DNA of 9,689 nucleotides, from contig JAWXTQ010000074.1 in the NCBI GenBank assembly GCA_044433405.1, positions 1 to 9,689 of the forward strand, in the 5' to 3' direction. A program made the translations under genes and the position numbers. Of the stretch, positions 1 to 6,499 are shown in pieces (positions within the stretch are counted from its first letter, which is position 1; each line of letters opens with the position of its first letter). Below the pieces are notes generated by a model that saw only the letters and a list, made by a program, of their open reading frames with translations, searched no databases and had not been told where the DNA came from. This DNA is from CAMQVM01 sp044433405. GTDB taxonomy: Bacteria > Bacteroidota > Bacteroidia > Bacteroidales > Rikenellaceae.

Positions 1-21
1 ATAAAAATCACAACAATCAAC

Positions 22-54
22 AAAAAAAAGCTGTTTCGAAAATTTCGAAACAGC
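22..54 (-). terminator. Intrinsic terminator of the rplU-rpmA operon
   Basis: A 12-bp perfect inverted repeat (30-41 and 43-54, arm GCTGTTTCGAAA) is followed on the minus strand by eight T residues (22-29). It begins 24 bases after the rpmA stop codon. A GC-containing stem plus a U-tract in the right direction is the classic intrinsic terminator, so the ribosomal operon very probably ends here. Positions 1-21 hold nothing I can identify. Confidence 0.9.
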
Positions 55-77
55 CTCATTTTGTTTAGCTAAGAGAA

Positions 78-335
78 TTACTCTTGTGGTAAAACAGATA
101 CGTAAGACTTACCACCAACTTTCTTTTGGAAAGCGATTGTACCATCACATAGAGCAAATAGAGTATGATCTTTTCCCATACCTACATTCTCACCAGCGTT
201 ATGTACTGTACCTCTTTGACGTACGATAATATTGCCAGCTTTTGCAAATTGTCCTCCGAATAGTTTAACACCTAAACGTTTGCTTTCAGATTCACGACCA
301 TTACGTGAACTACCTACACCTTTCTTGTGTGCCAT
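78..335 (-). CDS. rpmA: 50S ribosomal protein L27
   Basis: This is large-subunit ribosomal protein L27, whose N-terminal tail reaches the peptidyl transferase centre and helps position tRNA. The 85-residue length is normal for the family. The start MAHKKGVGSSRNGR and the following SESKRLGVKLFGGQ are the family signature. The conserved basic N-terminus begins directly after the initiator Met, so there is no cleaved N-terminal extension of the kind known in Firmicutes. The usual Asp of the NGRDSESKRLG motif is Glu here, a conservative change. The gene lies 23 bases downstream of rplU in the standard rplU-rpmA order, and a strong terminator follows it. It is therefore expected to be cotranscribed with rplU from the promoter at 712-742. 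Confidence 0.98.
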   Translation of the reverse strand: MAHKKGVGSSRNGRESESKRLGVKLFGGQFAKAGNIIVRQRGTVHNAGENVGMGKDHTLFALCDGTIAFQKKVGGKSYVSVLPQE

Positions 336-358
336 GTCTAATAGATGTTTTTAAAAGT

Positions 359-670
359 TTAACCAATAATTTCTTCGATAGATATCTGAGTTAGGAATTG
401 GCGGTGGCCATTCTTAACACGATAACCTTTTCTTCTTTTCTTCTTGAAAACGATAACTTTATCGTCTTTAAGATGGCGAAGAATCTTAGCTTCTACTTTA
501 GCGCCTTCTACTACAGGTGCGCCAACTTTAACCTGTCCGTCATTATCAACTAGCAGTACTTTGTCGAAGCTCAAAGATGAATCTACTTCACCTTGGAGAC
601 GGTGTACATAGAGCTTACGACCTTTCTCAGCTTTAAATTGCTGACCTGCGATTTCTACAATTGCGTACAT
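359..670 (-). CDS. rplU: 50S ribosomal protein L21
   Basis: This is large-subunit ribosomal protein L21, which binds 23S rRNA. The 103-residue length matches bacterial L21. The N-terminus MYAIVEIAGQQFKAEKG and the basic C-terminal block FKKKRRKGYRVKNGHRQ (residues 75-91) are the diagnostic family segments. It is the first gene of a two-gene operon with rpmA (23-base gap). A Bacteroidota promoter lies just upstream and would give a leader of roughly 35 bases. No Shine-Dalgarno sequence is visible before the start, which is usual for this phylum. The start is fixed by the conserved N-terminus. Confidence 0.98.
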   Translation of the reverse strand: MYAIVEIAGQQFKAEKGRKLYVHRLQGEVDSSLSFDKVLLVDNDGQVKVGAPVVEGAKVEAKILRHLKDDKVIVFKKKRRKGYRVKNGHRQFLTQISIEEIIG

Positions 671-711
671 TAATTGCGTTTAATAATTAATTGTTTGTAT
701 ATTTACGGCTA

Positions 712-742
712 CAAAGGTAGCAATAATTTTTGAATATACAAA
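712..742 (-). promoter_or_regulatory. Bacteroidota sigma-type promoter for rplU-rpmA
   Basis: Reading the minus strand, a -33 element TTTG (742-739) is followed after 19 bp by a -7 element TACCTTTG (719-712). This is an exact match to the Bacteroides consensus TTTG / TAnnTTTG. The predicted start of transcription is near 705, about 35 bases before the rplU ATG. Confidence 0.8.
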
Positions 743-772
743 TAATCCCACGTTATTTATTCTCAATCAATC

Positions 773-810
773 AAAAAAGCTGTCTAGAATATATATTCTG
801 GACAGCTTTT
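773..810 (-). terminator. Intrinsic terminator of the histone-like gene
   Basis: An inverted repeat (778-790 with 795-807, loop 791-794, arm core AGCTGTC plus AGAAT) is followed on the minus strand by six T residues (778-773). It starts 30 bases after the stop of the gene at 840-1016. One position (785/800) is a G-U wobble in a plus-strand transcript but a C-A mismatch in the minus-strand transcript. Flanking A and T runs could lengthen the stem. No plus-strand gene ends here, so it is assigned to the minus strand. Confidence 0.85.
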
Positions 811-839
811 AACCTTTTTGATGAAATAAAATGCAGAAT

Positions 840-1016
840 CTATTTTTTAGACTCTTCGATAGAAGCTTTTCTAAACTCTTTCATTAATTTAGAGATTTCT
901 AGAGCAGCTTTACGAGCTCTTGTACCAGCAGCTTTAACACCTTTTGTTGCTTGCATTTCTGATTCTTTTTCAAAAATAGCGATTTGTTCTTTAATTTGTA
1001 CTAATAAATTTTCCAT
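840..1016 (-). CDS. Small histone H1-like (Hc1-type) DNA-binding protein
   Basis: This encodes a 58-residue, lysine- and alanine-rich protein starting MENLLVQIKEQIAIFEKE and ending FRKASIEESKK. The central segment KAAGTRARKAALEISKLMKEF matches the pattern of the short histone H1-like proteins that I recall from Bacteroides. These are proposed to bind DNA and shape the nucleoid. The protein is predicted to be almost entirely helical, with an acidic first helix (about residues 9-20) and a basic second half. It sits 52 bases downstream of the osmC-like gene, with a terminator 30 bases after its stop. I see no consensus promoter in the 52-base gap, so it may be read from the osmC promoter or from a site inside that gene. 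An overlapping plus-strand open frame (730-1152) is a shadow of this gene. The family assignment rests on remembered pattern, not a search. Confidence 0.85.
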   Translation of the reverse strand: MENLLVQIKEQIAIFEKESEMQATKGVKAAGTRARKAALEISKLMKEFRKASIEESKK

Positions 1017-1068
1017 AATTCTGTTGTTTTATTGTTATTATTATGTTAGAATTTTAATTCTTATTTCG

Positions 1069-1473
1069 TTAATAAATAAAATTAACGACTCTTTTAATAT
1101 CTGGATGCAAACTATGCTCTACTGGGCAACTTTTTGCTGCTGCTTCGATTAGTCTCTTTTGAGAATCAGTATAATCGTTTTTAGGCATATAGACATCTAT
1201 AGCAATCTCAGCCACTCTACGAGGAGAAGCAGACATAACCTTTGTAATATCTAATTTTGCACCATCTATCGAGAACCCATGAGCATTTGCGGAAATTCCA
1301 ATTATAGTCAACATGCAACTTCCAAGCGAAGCAGCAAGCATATCAGTAGGTGAAATATACTCTCCTTTACCGTTATTATCGGTTGGAGCATCGGTTGTAA
1401 TTTTATTTCCAGATTGAACATGAGTCAGTTCTGTTCTTAATCCTCCTAGGTATTCTGTTTTAATTGTCGTCAT
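1069..1473 (-). CDS. OsmC/Ohr-family thiol peroxidase-like protein
   Basis: This is a 134-residue member of the OsmC/Ohr family, cytoplasmic enzymes that reduce organic hydroperoxides through a reactive cysteine pair. Both family cysteines are present: Cys53 in SLGSCMLTI at the start of the central helix, and Cys116 in AAAKSCPVEHSL. Glu38 in the GEYISPTDML segment lies where the family keeps its active-site Glu. The length and the C-terminal CPVEHSLHPDI segment are typical of the OsmC/YhfA-like branch rather than classical Ohr, so the physiological substrate is uncertain. It has its own promoter at 1498-1528 and lies 142 bases downstream of dnaE. The histone-like gene follows after 52 bases and may be cotranscribed, which would couple a stress protein to a nucleoid protein; this is inference. 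Confidence 0.92.
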   Translation of the reverse strand: MTTIKTEYLGGLRTELTHVQSGNKITTDAPTDNNGKGEYISPTDMLAASLGSCMLTIIGISANAHGFSIDGAKLDITKVMSASPRRVAEIAIDVYMPKNDYTDSQKRLIEAAAKSCPVEHSLHPDIKRVVNFIY

Positions 1474-1497
1474 TATATTTTCTGGTTTACCTTAGTG

Positions 1498-1528
1498 CAA
1501 ATGTACACTATATTTTTTAAAAAACAAA
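1498..1528 (-). promoter_or_regulatory. Bacteroidota promoter for the osmC-like gene
   Basis: On the minus strand a -33 TTTG (1528-1525) is separated by 19 bp from a -7 TACATTTG (1505-1498), an exact consensus match. Transcription would start near 1491, giving a very short leader of about 18 bases before the ATG at 1473. The surrounding 1499-1615 is strongly AT-rich. Confidence 0.8.
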
Positions 1529-1566
1529 TTTTTAATCAATTTTATTCAAAAAAAAGTTATTTTCCC

Positions 1567-1584
1567 AAAAAATCACTTGATTTT
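1567..1584 (-). terminator. Possible weak terminator of dnaE
   Basis: A short AT-rich dyad (AAAATCA at 1569-1575, TGATTTT at 1578-1584) is followed on the minus strand by a T-run ending at 1567, about 32 bases past the dnaE stop. The stem is nearly all A-T with a tiny loop, so it would be weak. A second T8 run (1548-1555 on the minus strand) follows. Read-through from dnaE into the osmC-like gene is possible. Confidence 0.35.
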
Positions 1585-1615
1585 AGCTATTTTTTACCAA
1601 TAAAACTCACACTAA

Positions 1616-4600
1616 TTAATTACACACAACTCCTAATCCTAACGCACGTAATCCGTCAAACAATTCGATTGTAGGTTCTACTTTATGGCTCTTCGAAATC
1701 ATTTTTAATGTTATTCGATCTTCGTAATCCACAATTTTTAAATTGAGCGAGACACTTCCTTTATTATCGAGCAATATTTTATTAGCTGACTCAACAACAT
1801 AATCGTCTAAATCTTTAAGGTTGATAGTAACTGCAATATCTTTTATTAACTTCTCTTTTGCTTCACGCAAAGTCATAATAGATGTTATCTTAGGCACATA
1901 ATCCTTAGAATCCCTAAATCGAGGAGAAACAACGCCTCTAATCAATATTTGGTATCCATCGTAACAGAAATTTCGAAACTTCTCGAAATCTTTACTAAAC
2001 AGAGCAAACTCATACGTACCCGAAAAGTCCTCTACAGTAATCCTTCCATAAGCATCACCCTTTTTAGTTAAGCCGTTAAACACTTTGGTAATCATACCGC
2101 AAACTACAAACTCCTTATCTTTTAGCTGTTCAATATTGTTTAGTGATTCTAGTGTATGAGTACTAAAATTCTCTATAACAACCCTATGAGAGTCGAGTGG
2201 ATGAGCTGAAAGGTATATACCAATCAAGTTCTTCTCTTTACCTAACATCTCTAGCTGGCTCCATTCTAAGTCATTTGGACATTGCGGTTTCTCAATAGCT
2301 ATCTCCTCAACCATATCGGCAAATAGAGAGTTACAACCATTAACATGCTCTTTTTTATAGTTATTACCATAAACTAACAACGACTCGATAAATGTTGCAC
2401 CCTTAGCATTGAGTGAAGAAAATCCACTTCTTTCAAAATCTACCATCGAATCAAATGCACCTGCAAGAGCTAGATTTTCTATTGTTTTTTTGTTGACAGT
2501 CTGAAGGTTTACACGCTCAACAAAGTCATATATATCTACAAATTCGCCATTCTTCTTACGCTCCTCAATAACCGAAACTGTTGCAGCCTCTCCTACTCCC
2601 TTAATTGCACCTAAGCCAAAACGAACATTACCGCCCTTATCCACTGAGAATTTCACATAGCTATGATTGATATCTGGACCTTTAACTGAAAGCCCCATTC
2701 GCTTACACTCATCCATAAATATGCTTATCTTTTTGATATCAGACAAATTTCGACTCAAAAGGGCTGCCATAAATTGGGCAGGATAGTGAGCTTTAAGGTA
2801 GCCTGTCTGGTATGACACATAGGCGTAGCAGGTAGAGTGACTCTTATTGAAAGCATAAGAGGCAAACTTCTCCCAGTCGCTCCACACCTTATCACACACC
2901 TTAGGATCGTGACCTCTCTCGGTTGCTCCGCTGATAAAGCTATCTTTCATTTTGTTTAGTATCTCAATCTGCTTTTTACCCATCGCCTTACGCAGCGTAT
3001 CGGCTTGACCTTTGGTAAATCCAGCCAGTTTCTGAGAGAGAAGCATCACCTGTTCTTGATAAACCGTAATACCATAAGTATCTTTCAAATACTCCTCCAT
3101 CGCATCAAGGTCATACACAATTGGAGTCAAACCATGCTTACGAGAGATAAAATCAGGAATATAATCCATCGGACCTGGACGATATAGTGCCGCCATGGCA
3201 ATCAAATCCTCAAAGCGGTTAGGCTTCAATTCGCGCAGATATTTTTTCATCCCTCCAGACTCAAACTGGAATAGACCTGTTGTATCTCCCCTACTGTATA
3301 GGTCGTATGTTGTTTTGTCATCGAGCGGAATAGTATCAATATCTATAAGCTCTCCTGTTGAGATTTGAATATTCTCAACAGCATCCTTTATAATAGATAG
3401 GGTTTTAAGCCCAAGGAAGTCCATTTTCAACAAACCAACATCCTCAACATATTTACCATTATACTGCACCACAAACAGTTCAGCATCTTTAGCCGTAGAG
3501 ATAGGGATAAACTTTTCAAGATCGTCTTTTGCAATAATAACACCACAAGCATGCACACCAGTTTGGCGCACTACCCCCTCAAGCTTCTCAGCCAAATGTA
3601 GTGTCTTAGCAATTAAAGGATTTGAAGAGTCTCTCTCAGCTGCCAACTCTGGCACTTCAGCAAAAGCACCAGCAAACTTAGTTCCAGGCTTATCTGGAAT
3701 CAATTTAGCTAAACGATCACTCTCAGGTAGTGGCAACTTCAACACCCTACCGACATCTCTAATCGCCATCTTTGCCGCCATTGTTCCAAAGGTGATAATA
3801 TGGGCTACCCTTTTTTGTCCATACTTCTGCACTACGTATTGCATCACCTGCTCACGTCCATCTTCGTCAAAGTCAATATCAACATCGGGCATTGATATAC
3901 GCTCAGGGTTCAAGAATCTCTCAAACAGCAAATCATACTTTAAAGGGTCAATATTTGTAATACCTAAACAATAAGCCACTACCGAACCAGCAGCAGAACC
4001 ACGTCCAGGGCCAACCGAAACCCCCATCTCTCTACCAGCACGTATAAAATCCCACACAATCAAGAAATAACCAGGGAAACCCATTCTCTCAATAGTGTCG
4101 AGCTCAAAATCTATTCTGTCGATTGTCTCTTTAGGAATATCGTCGGTATAACGCCTACGCGCACCCTCGTATGTGATATGTTTAAGATATAAAAACTGCT
4201 TTGCAATTGGATATTTATCAGCTACCAAAAACACGCTATTCCAGTTATTGTTTTCGATTATAGCATCAAACTCCTCGACTGAATTTAGCGCATCCACCTG
4301 AGCAGATACCACACTAAAGTCAGCATCACACCCACCCTTAGCTTTCTCAACTATTGGCTGTAGACTCTCTTTAAACGAACGCTTTAAATCGTCTATATTA
4401 ATCACAAAATCGGCAGGCAACGGAAAGTCAGGCATAAATGCAGCATGTGACAAAGAGTAGTTTTCGACCTTTGCAGCAATCTCCATAGTATTTGAAATAG
4501 CCTCTGGATAGTCAGCAAAAAGCTCAGCCATCTCATCACCGCTTTTGAGATACTCACTACCAGTATATCGCATTCTTTCGGGGTCATGAATATCCTTACC

Positions 4601-5302
4601 AGTATTCAGACATATCATCAAGTCGTGCGCCTCAGCATAGTCCGCTTCAACAAAGTGAACATCATTAGTAGCGATACACTTTATGCCCAGTTTCTGACCA
4701 ATCTCTATAAGATGCTTATTAACTATGCGCTGTTTAACAATAGCATTACCATCACACTCAGGGTTTAAAGTTGGCAACAGCTGCATTTCGAGATAAAAAT
4801 CATCTCCAAATATATCGACAAACCTTTTAGCGGTATGTTCAGCCAAATCAATATTTCCATTTAATATAGCTTTAGGAATCTCACCTCCAATACAGGCCGA
4901 ACTACATATCAACCCCTCACTATACTTCTCTAACAACCCCCAATCAATTCGCGGCACATAGTAAAACCCATCTGTATAGGCATAAGATGCAAGAATTGCA
5001 AGATTATGATATCCCACACTATTTTTAGCTAGCAAAACAAGATGGAATCCCCTATCTTGCTTACCATTTCTATCAAACCTACTATTTGGAGCAACATACA
5101 CTTCACATCCCAATATAGGTTTAATGCCTAAATCGTTTGCCGTTTGGTGAAAAAGTTTCACACCAAACATCGAACCATGGTCAGTAATGGCTAAAGCCTC
5201 CATTGAGTGTTCTTTAGCCTTTTTGAGAAGTTTTTTTATATCTGAAGCACCATCAAGAATGGAATATTGCGTATGTACGTGAAGATGTGTAAATTGTGTC
5301 AT
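1616..5302 (-). CDS. dnaE: DNA polymerase III alpha subunit (replicative polymerase)
   Basis: This is the catalytic subunit of the chromosomal replicase (1228 residues). The order is PHP domain (about 1-285), a lineage-variable segment (about 295-375), palm, thumb and fingers (about 380-900), a helix-hairpin-helix region (about 900-960), an OB fold (about 1062-1145) and a C-terminal domain. The catalytic aspartates are visible: Asp473 and Asp475 in MPDVDIDF, and Asp628 in LKMDFLGL. The GPGRGSAAGS loop is at 431-440. The PHP metal ligands appear complete (His8, His10, Asp17, His42, Glu67, His87, Cys137, Asp214, His216), unlike E. coli DnaE, so Zn-dependent 3'-5' exonuclease activity is plausible. 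The expected clamp-binding peptide reads CNSLF (990-994) instead of the QxxLF type. The start is set by the conserved FTHLHVHTQYS. Transcription is divergent from ddh. Confidence 0.98.
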   Translation of the reverse strand: MTQFTHLHVHTQYSILDGASDIKKLLKKAKEHSMEALAITDHGSMFGVKLFHQTANDLGIKPILGCEVYVAPNSRFDRNGKQDRGFHLVLLAKNSVGYHNLAILASYAYTDGFYYVPRIDWGLLEKYSEGLICSSACIGGEIPKAILNGNIDLAEHTAKRFVDIFGDDFYLEMQLLPTLNPECDGNAIVKQRIVNKHLIEIGQKLGIKCIATNDVHFVEADYAEAHDLMICLNTGKDIHDPERMRYTGSEYLKSGDEMAELFADYPEAISNTMEIAAKVENYSLSHAAFMPDFPLPADFVINIDDLKRSFKESLQPIVEKAKGGCDADFSVVSAQVDALNSVEEFDAIIENNNWNSVFLVADKYPIAKQFLYLKHITYEGARRRYTDDIPKETIDRIDFELDTIERMGFPGYFLIVWDFIRAGREMGVSVGPGRGSAAGSVVAYCLGITNIDPLKYDLLFERFLNPERISMPDVDIDFDEDGREQVMQYVVQKYGQKRVAHIITFGTMAAKMAIRDVGRVLKLPLPESDRLAKLIPDKPGTKFAGAFAEVPELAAERDSSNPLIAKTLHLAEKLEGVVRQTGVHACGVIIAKDDLEKFIPISTAKDAELFVVQYNGKYVEDVGLLKMDFLGLKTLSIIKDAVENIQISTGELIDIDTIPLDDKTTYDLYSRGDTTGLFQFESGGMKKYLRELKPNRFEDLIAMAALYRPGPMDYIPDFISRKHGLTPIVYDLDAMEEYLKDTYGITVYQEQVMLLSQKLAGFTKGQADTLRKAMGKKQIEILNKMKDSFISGATERGHDPKVCDKVWSDWEKFASYAFNKSHSTCYAYVSYQTGYLKAHYPAQFMAALLSRNLSDIKKISIFMDECKRMGLSVKGPDINHSYVKFSVDKGGNVRFGLGAIKGVGEAATVSVIEERKKNGEFVDIYDFVERVNLQTVNKKTIENLALAGAFDSMVDFERSGFSSLNAKGATFIESLLVYGNNYKKEHVNGCNSLFADMVEEIAIEKPQCPNDLEWSQLEMLGKEKNLIGIYLSAHPLDSHRVVIENFSTHTLESLNNIEQLKDKEFVVCGMITKVFNGLTKKGDAYGRITVEDFSGTYEFALFSKDFEKFRNFCYDGYQILIRGVVSPRFRDSKDYVPKITSIMTLREAKEKLIKDIAVTINLKDLDDYVVESANKILLDNKGSVSLNLKIVDYEDRITLKMISKSHKVEPTIELFDGLRALGLGVVCN

Positions 5303-5333
5303 TATTACTATTAAAAATCAATTGAAATTCGTA

Positions 5334-5362
5334 CAAATATAGCTAAAAATTTTAACATTAAA
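5334..5362 (-). promoter_or_regulatory. Probable dnaE promoter
   Basis: The minus strand carries a consensus -7 element TATATTTG (5341-5334), 32 bases upstream of the dnaE ATG. The only -33 candidate is an imperfect TTTA (5362-5359) at 17 bp spacing. The -7 match is exact but the -33 is weak, so this would be a modest promoter. Confidence 0.6.
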
Positions 5363-5368
5363 GCATCA

Positions 5369-5393
5369 CTATTTTGGCTATTAGCTATTTTGG
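5369..5393. repeat. Direct repeat in the dnaE-ddh intergenic region
   Basis: The 9-mer CTATTTTGG occurs at 5369-5377 and again at 5385-5393, 16 bp start to start. The first copy covers the -33 element of the ddh promoter and the second lies in its spacer. It could be a regulator site or chance in AT-rich DNA. Confidence 0.4.
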
Positions 5394-5404
5394 TTGTATT
5401 TTTG
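5373..5404 (+). promoter_or_regulatory. Bacteroidota promoter for ddh
   Basis: A -33 TTTG (5373-5376) and a -7 TATTTTTG (5397-5404) are separated by 20 bp, an exact consensus match. Transcription is expected near 5411, about 35 bases before the ddh ATG. Its -33 box lies only about 10 bp from the weak -33 box of the leftward dnaE promoter, so the two promoters are back to back. Confidence 0.75.
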
Positions 5405-5445
5405 CAAAAAATCTTAATAAAATAATTACTAAAAAATAAAAGATT

Positions 5446-6342
5446 ATGAGTTTAATTAGAGCTGCCGTAGTTGGATATGGCAACATTGGCAAATTTGTGG
5501 TAGAGGCGTTAGAGGCTGCACCTGATTTCGAAATTGCAGGCGTTGTACGTCGTGATGCAAGCAACATCCCATCTGAAATTTCACACCTTAAAGTTGTAAG
5601 CGACATTACAGAGCTTGAGGGCGTTGATGTAGCACTTCTATGCACTCCAACAAGAAGCGTTGAGCAGTGGGGCGAAAAAATCCTAGCAATGGGCATAAAC
5701 ACAGTTGATAGCTACGACATCCATGGCGGCATCGTAGAACTACGTCACCGTTTCGATGCAATTGCAAAAGAGAGCGGTGCAGTTGCAGTTTTATCGTCTG
5801 GTTGGGATCCAGGTAGCGATTCAGTTGTTAGAGCACTTCTTGAGGCTTGCGCTCCTAAAGGTGTAACCTACACCAACTTTGGACCAGGAATGAGCATGGG
5901 TCACAGCGTTGCAGCTAGAGCTATCGAAGGTGTTAAAAATGCACTTTCAATGACTATTCCTCTTGGAACTTCAATTCACCGTCGTATGGTATACGTTGAA
6001 TTAGAAGATGGCTACGAACTAAACGACGTTACTGCTCGCCTAAAAGCTGACGACTATTTTGCTCACGACGAGACTCACGTAATTGCAGTAGATTCAGTTG
6101 ATGCACTTCAAGATATGGGACATGGTGTAAACCTAGTTCGCAAAGGTGTTTCAGGAAAGACTCAAAACCAAAGATTCGAGTTCAACATGAGCATCAACAA
6201 CCCAGCTCTTACAGCACAAATCATGGTATCATGTGCACGCGCTGCCGAACGTCAACTTCCAGGAGCATATACAATGATTGAGCTTCCTATGATTGACATG
6301 CTATATGGCGACCGCGATAGCTTAATCAAGCGTTTAGTGTAG
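5446..6342 (+). CDS. ddh: meso-Diaminopimelate D-dehydrogenase
   Basis: This NADP-dependent enzyme (EC 1.4.1.16) reductively aminates L-2-amino-6-oxopimelate (open-chain tetrahydrodipicolinate) to meso-diaminopimelate in one step, supplying lysine and peptidoglycan. The 298-residue length fits the family. The N-terminal Rossmann motif VVGYGNIGKF (residues 8-17) has the glycines G10, G12 and G15. Family segments follow: CTPTRS (66-71), SYDIHGG (89-95), SSGWDPGSDSVVR (117-129, with Trp120 and Asp121 lining the substrate pocket in known structures), GPGMSMGHSVAARAIEGV (146-163) and NNPALTA (251-257). It is a soluble cytoplasmic dimer in characterised relatives. The gene is monocistronic, divergent from dnaE, and ends beside the multi-hairpin element. 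It has no lysine-pathway neighbours here, so its place in the pathway is inferred from the protein only. Confidence 0.96.
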   Translation: MSLIRAAVVGYGNIGKFVVEALEAAPDFEIAGVVRRDASNIPSEISHLKVVSDITELEGVDVALLCTPTRSVEQWGEKILAMGINTVDSYDIHGGIVELRHRFDAIAKESGAVAVLSSGWDPGSDSVVRALLEACAPKGVTYTNFGPGMSMGHSVAARAIEGVKNALSMTIPLGTSIHRRMVYVELEDGYELNDVTARLKADDYFAHDETHVIAVDSVDALQDMGHGVNLVRKGVSGKTQNQRFEFNMSINNPALTAQIMVSCARAAERQLPGAYTMIELPMIDMLYGDRDSLIKRLV

Positions 6343-6352
6343 TTTATTTCGC

Positions 6353-6494
6353 TTTTGGGCGGTTTTCACTTTTTGGCGCAGCCAAAAATAGGAATAGTTT
6401 TTATTTCGTTGTCATACCATAGGTATGAACATAAGAAATAAAAACTATTCCTACAAGCATGAGCTTCAGCTCATGCAGTGAAAACCGCACAAAA
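6353..6494. repeat. Nested-palindrome element with cloverleaf (four-way junction) architecture
   Basis: An outer inverted repeat closes the element: GCGGTTTTCAC (6359-6369) pairs exactly with 6478-6488, and the stem extends to 6353/6494 with one mismatch. Inside are three adjacent hairpins. Arm 1 (6370-6388) has an 8-bp stem and a 3-base loop. Arm 2 (6389-6453) has a 19-bp perfect stem (6389-6407 with 6435-6453) tipped by CATACC/GGTATG (6413-6418 with 6422-6427). Arm 3 (6457-6476) has an 8-bp stem GCATGAGC and a 4-base loop. Only four bases (6454-6456, 6477) are left unpaired at the junction. It lies between convergent genes, beginning 11 bases after ddh and ending 5 bases before the fimbrillin stop. 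It lacks a U-tract after the stem on either strand and contains no ORF. A MITE-like repeat, a structured RNA or a bidirectional transcription barrier are all possible. Confidence 0.85.
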
Positions 6495-6499
6495 ACAGA

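Noticed and set aside
1081..1140. Promoter for the histone-like gene inside the osmC-like gene
   Set aside because: The best candidate reads TAGTTTG, one base short of TAnnTTTG, with no suitable -33 box, so it was not called.
730..1152. Plus-strand open frame of 140 codons
   Set aside because: It lies antisense to the histone-like gene, its terminator and the 3' end of the OsmC-like gene. Its translation is hydrophobic and low-complexity with no recognisable family.
5385..5702. Minus-strand open frame of 105 codons over the ddh start
   Set aside because: It overlaps the strongly conserved Rossmann region of ddh on the other strand and runs through the ddh promoter. It has no recognisable domain.
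6353..6494. Cloverleaf as a tRNA or tmRNA gene
   Set aside because: Arm sizes (8, 19 plus 6, and 8 bp) and loop sequences do not fit tRNA. There is no T-loop GTTC motif, no 7-bp anticodon-style stem-loop and no CCA end.
6343..6499. Ordinary intrinsic terminator for ddh
   Set aside because: None of the hairpins is followed by a U-tract after its 3' arm on the plus strand. The outer stem is followed by ACAAAAACAG.
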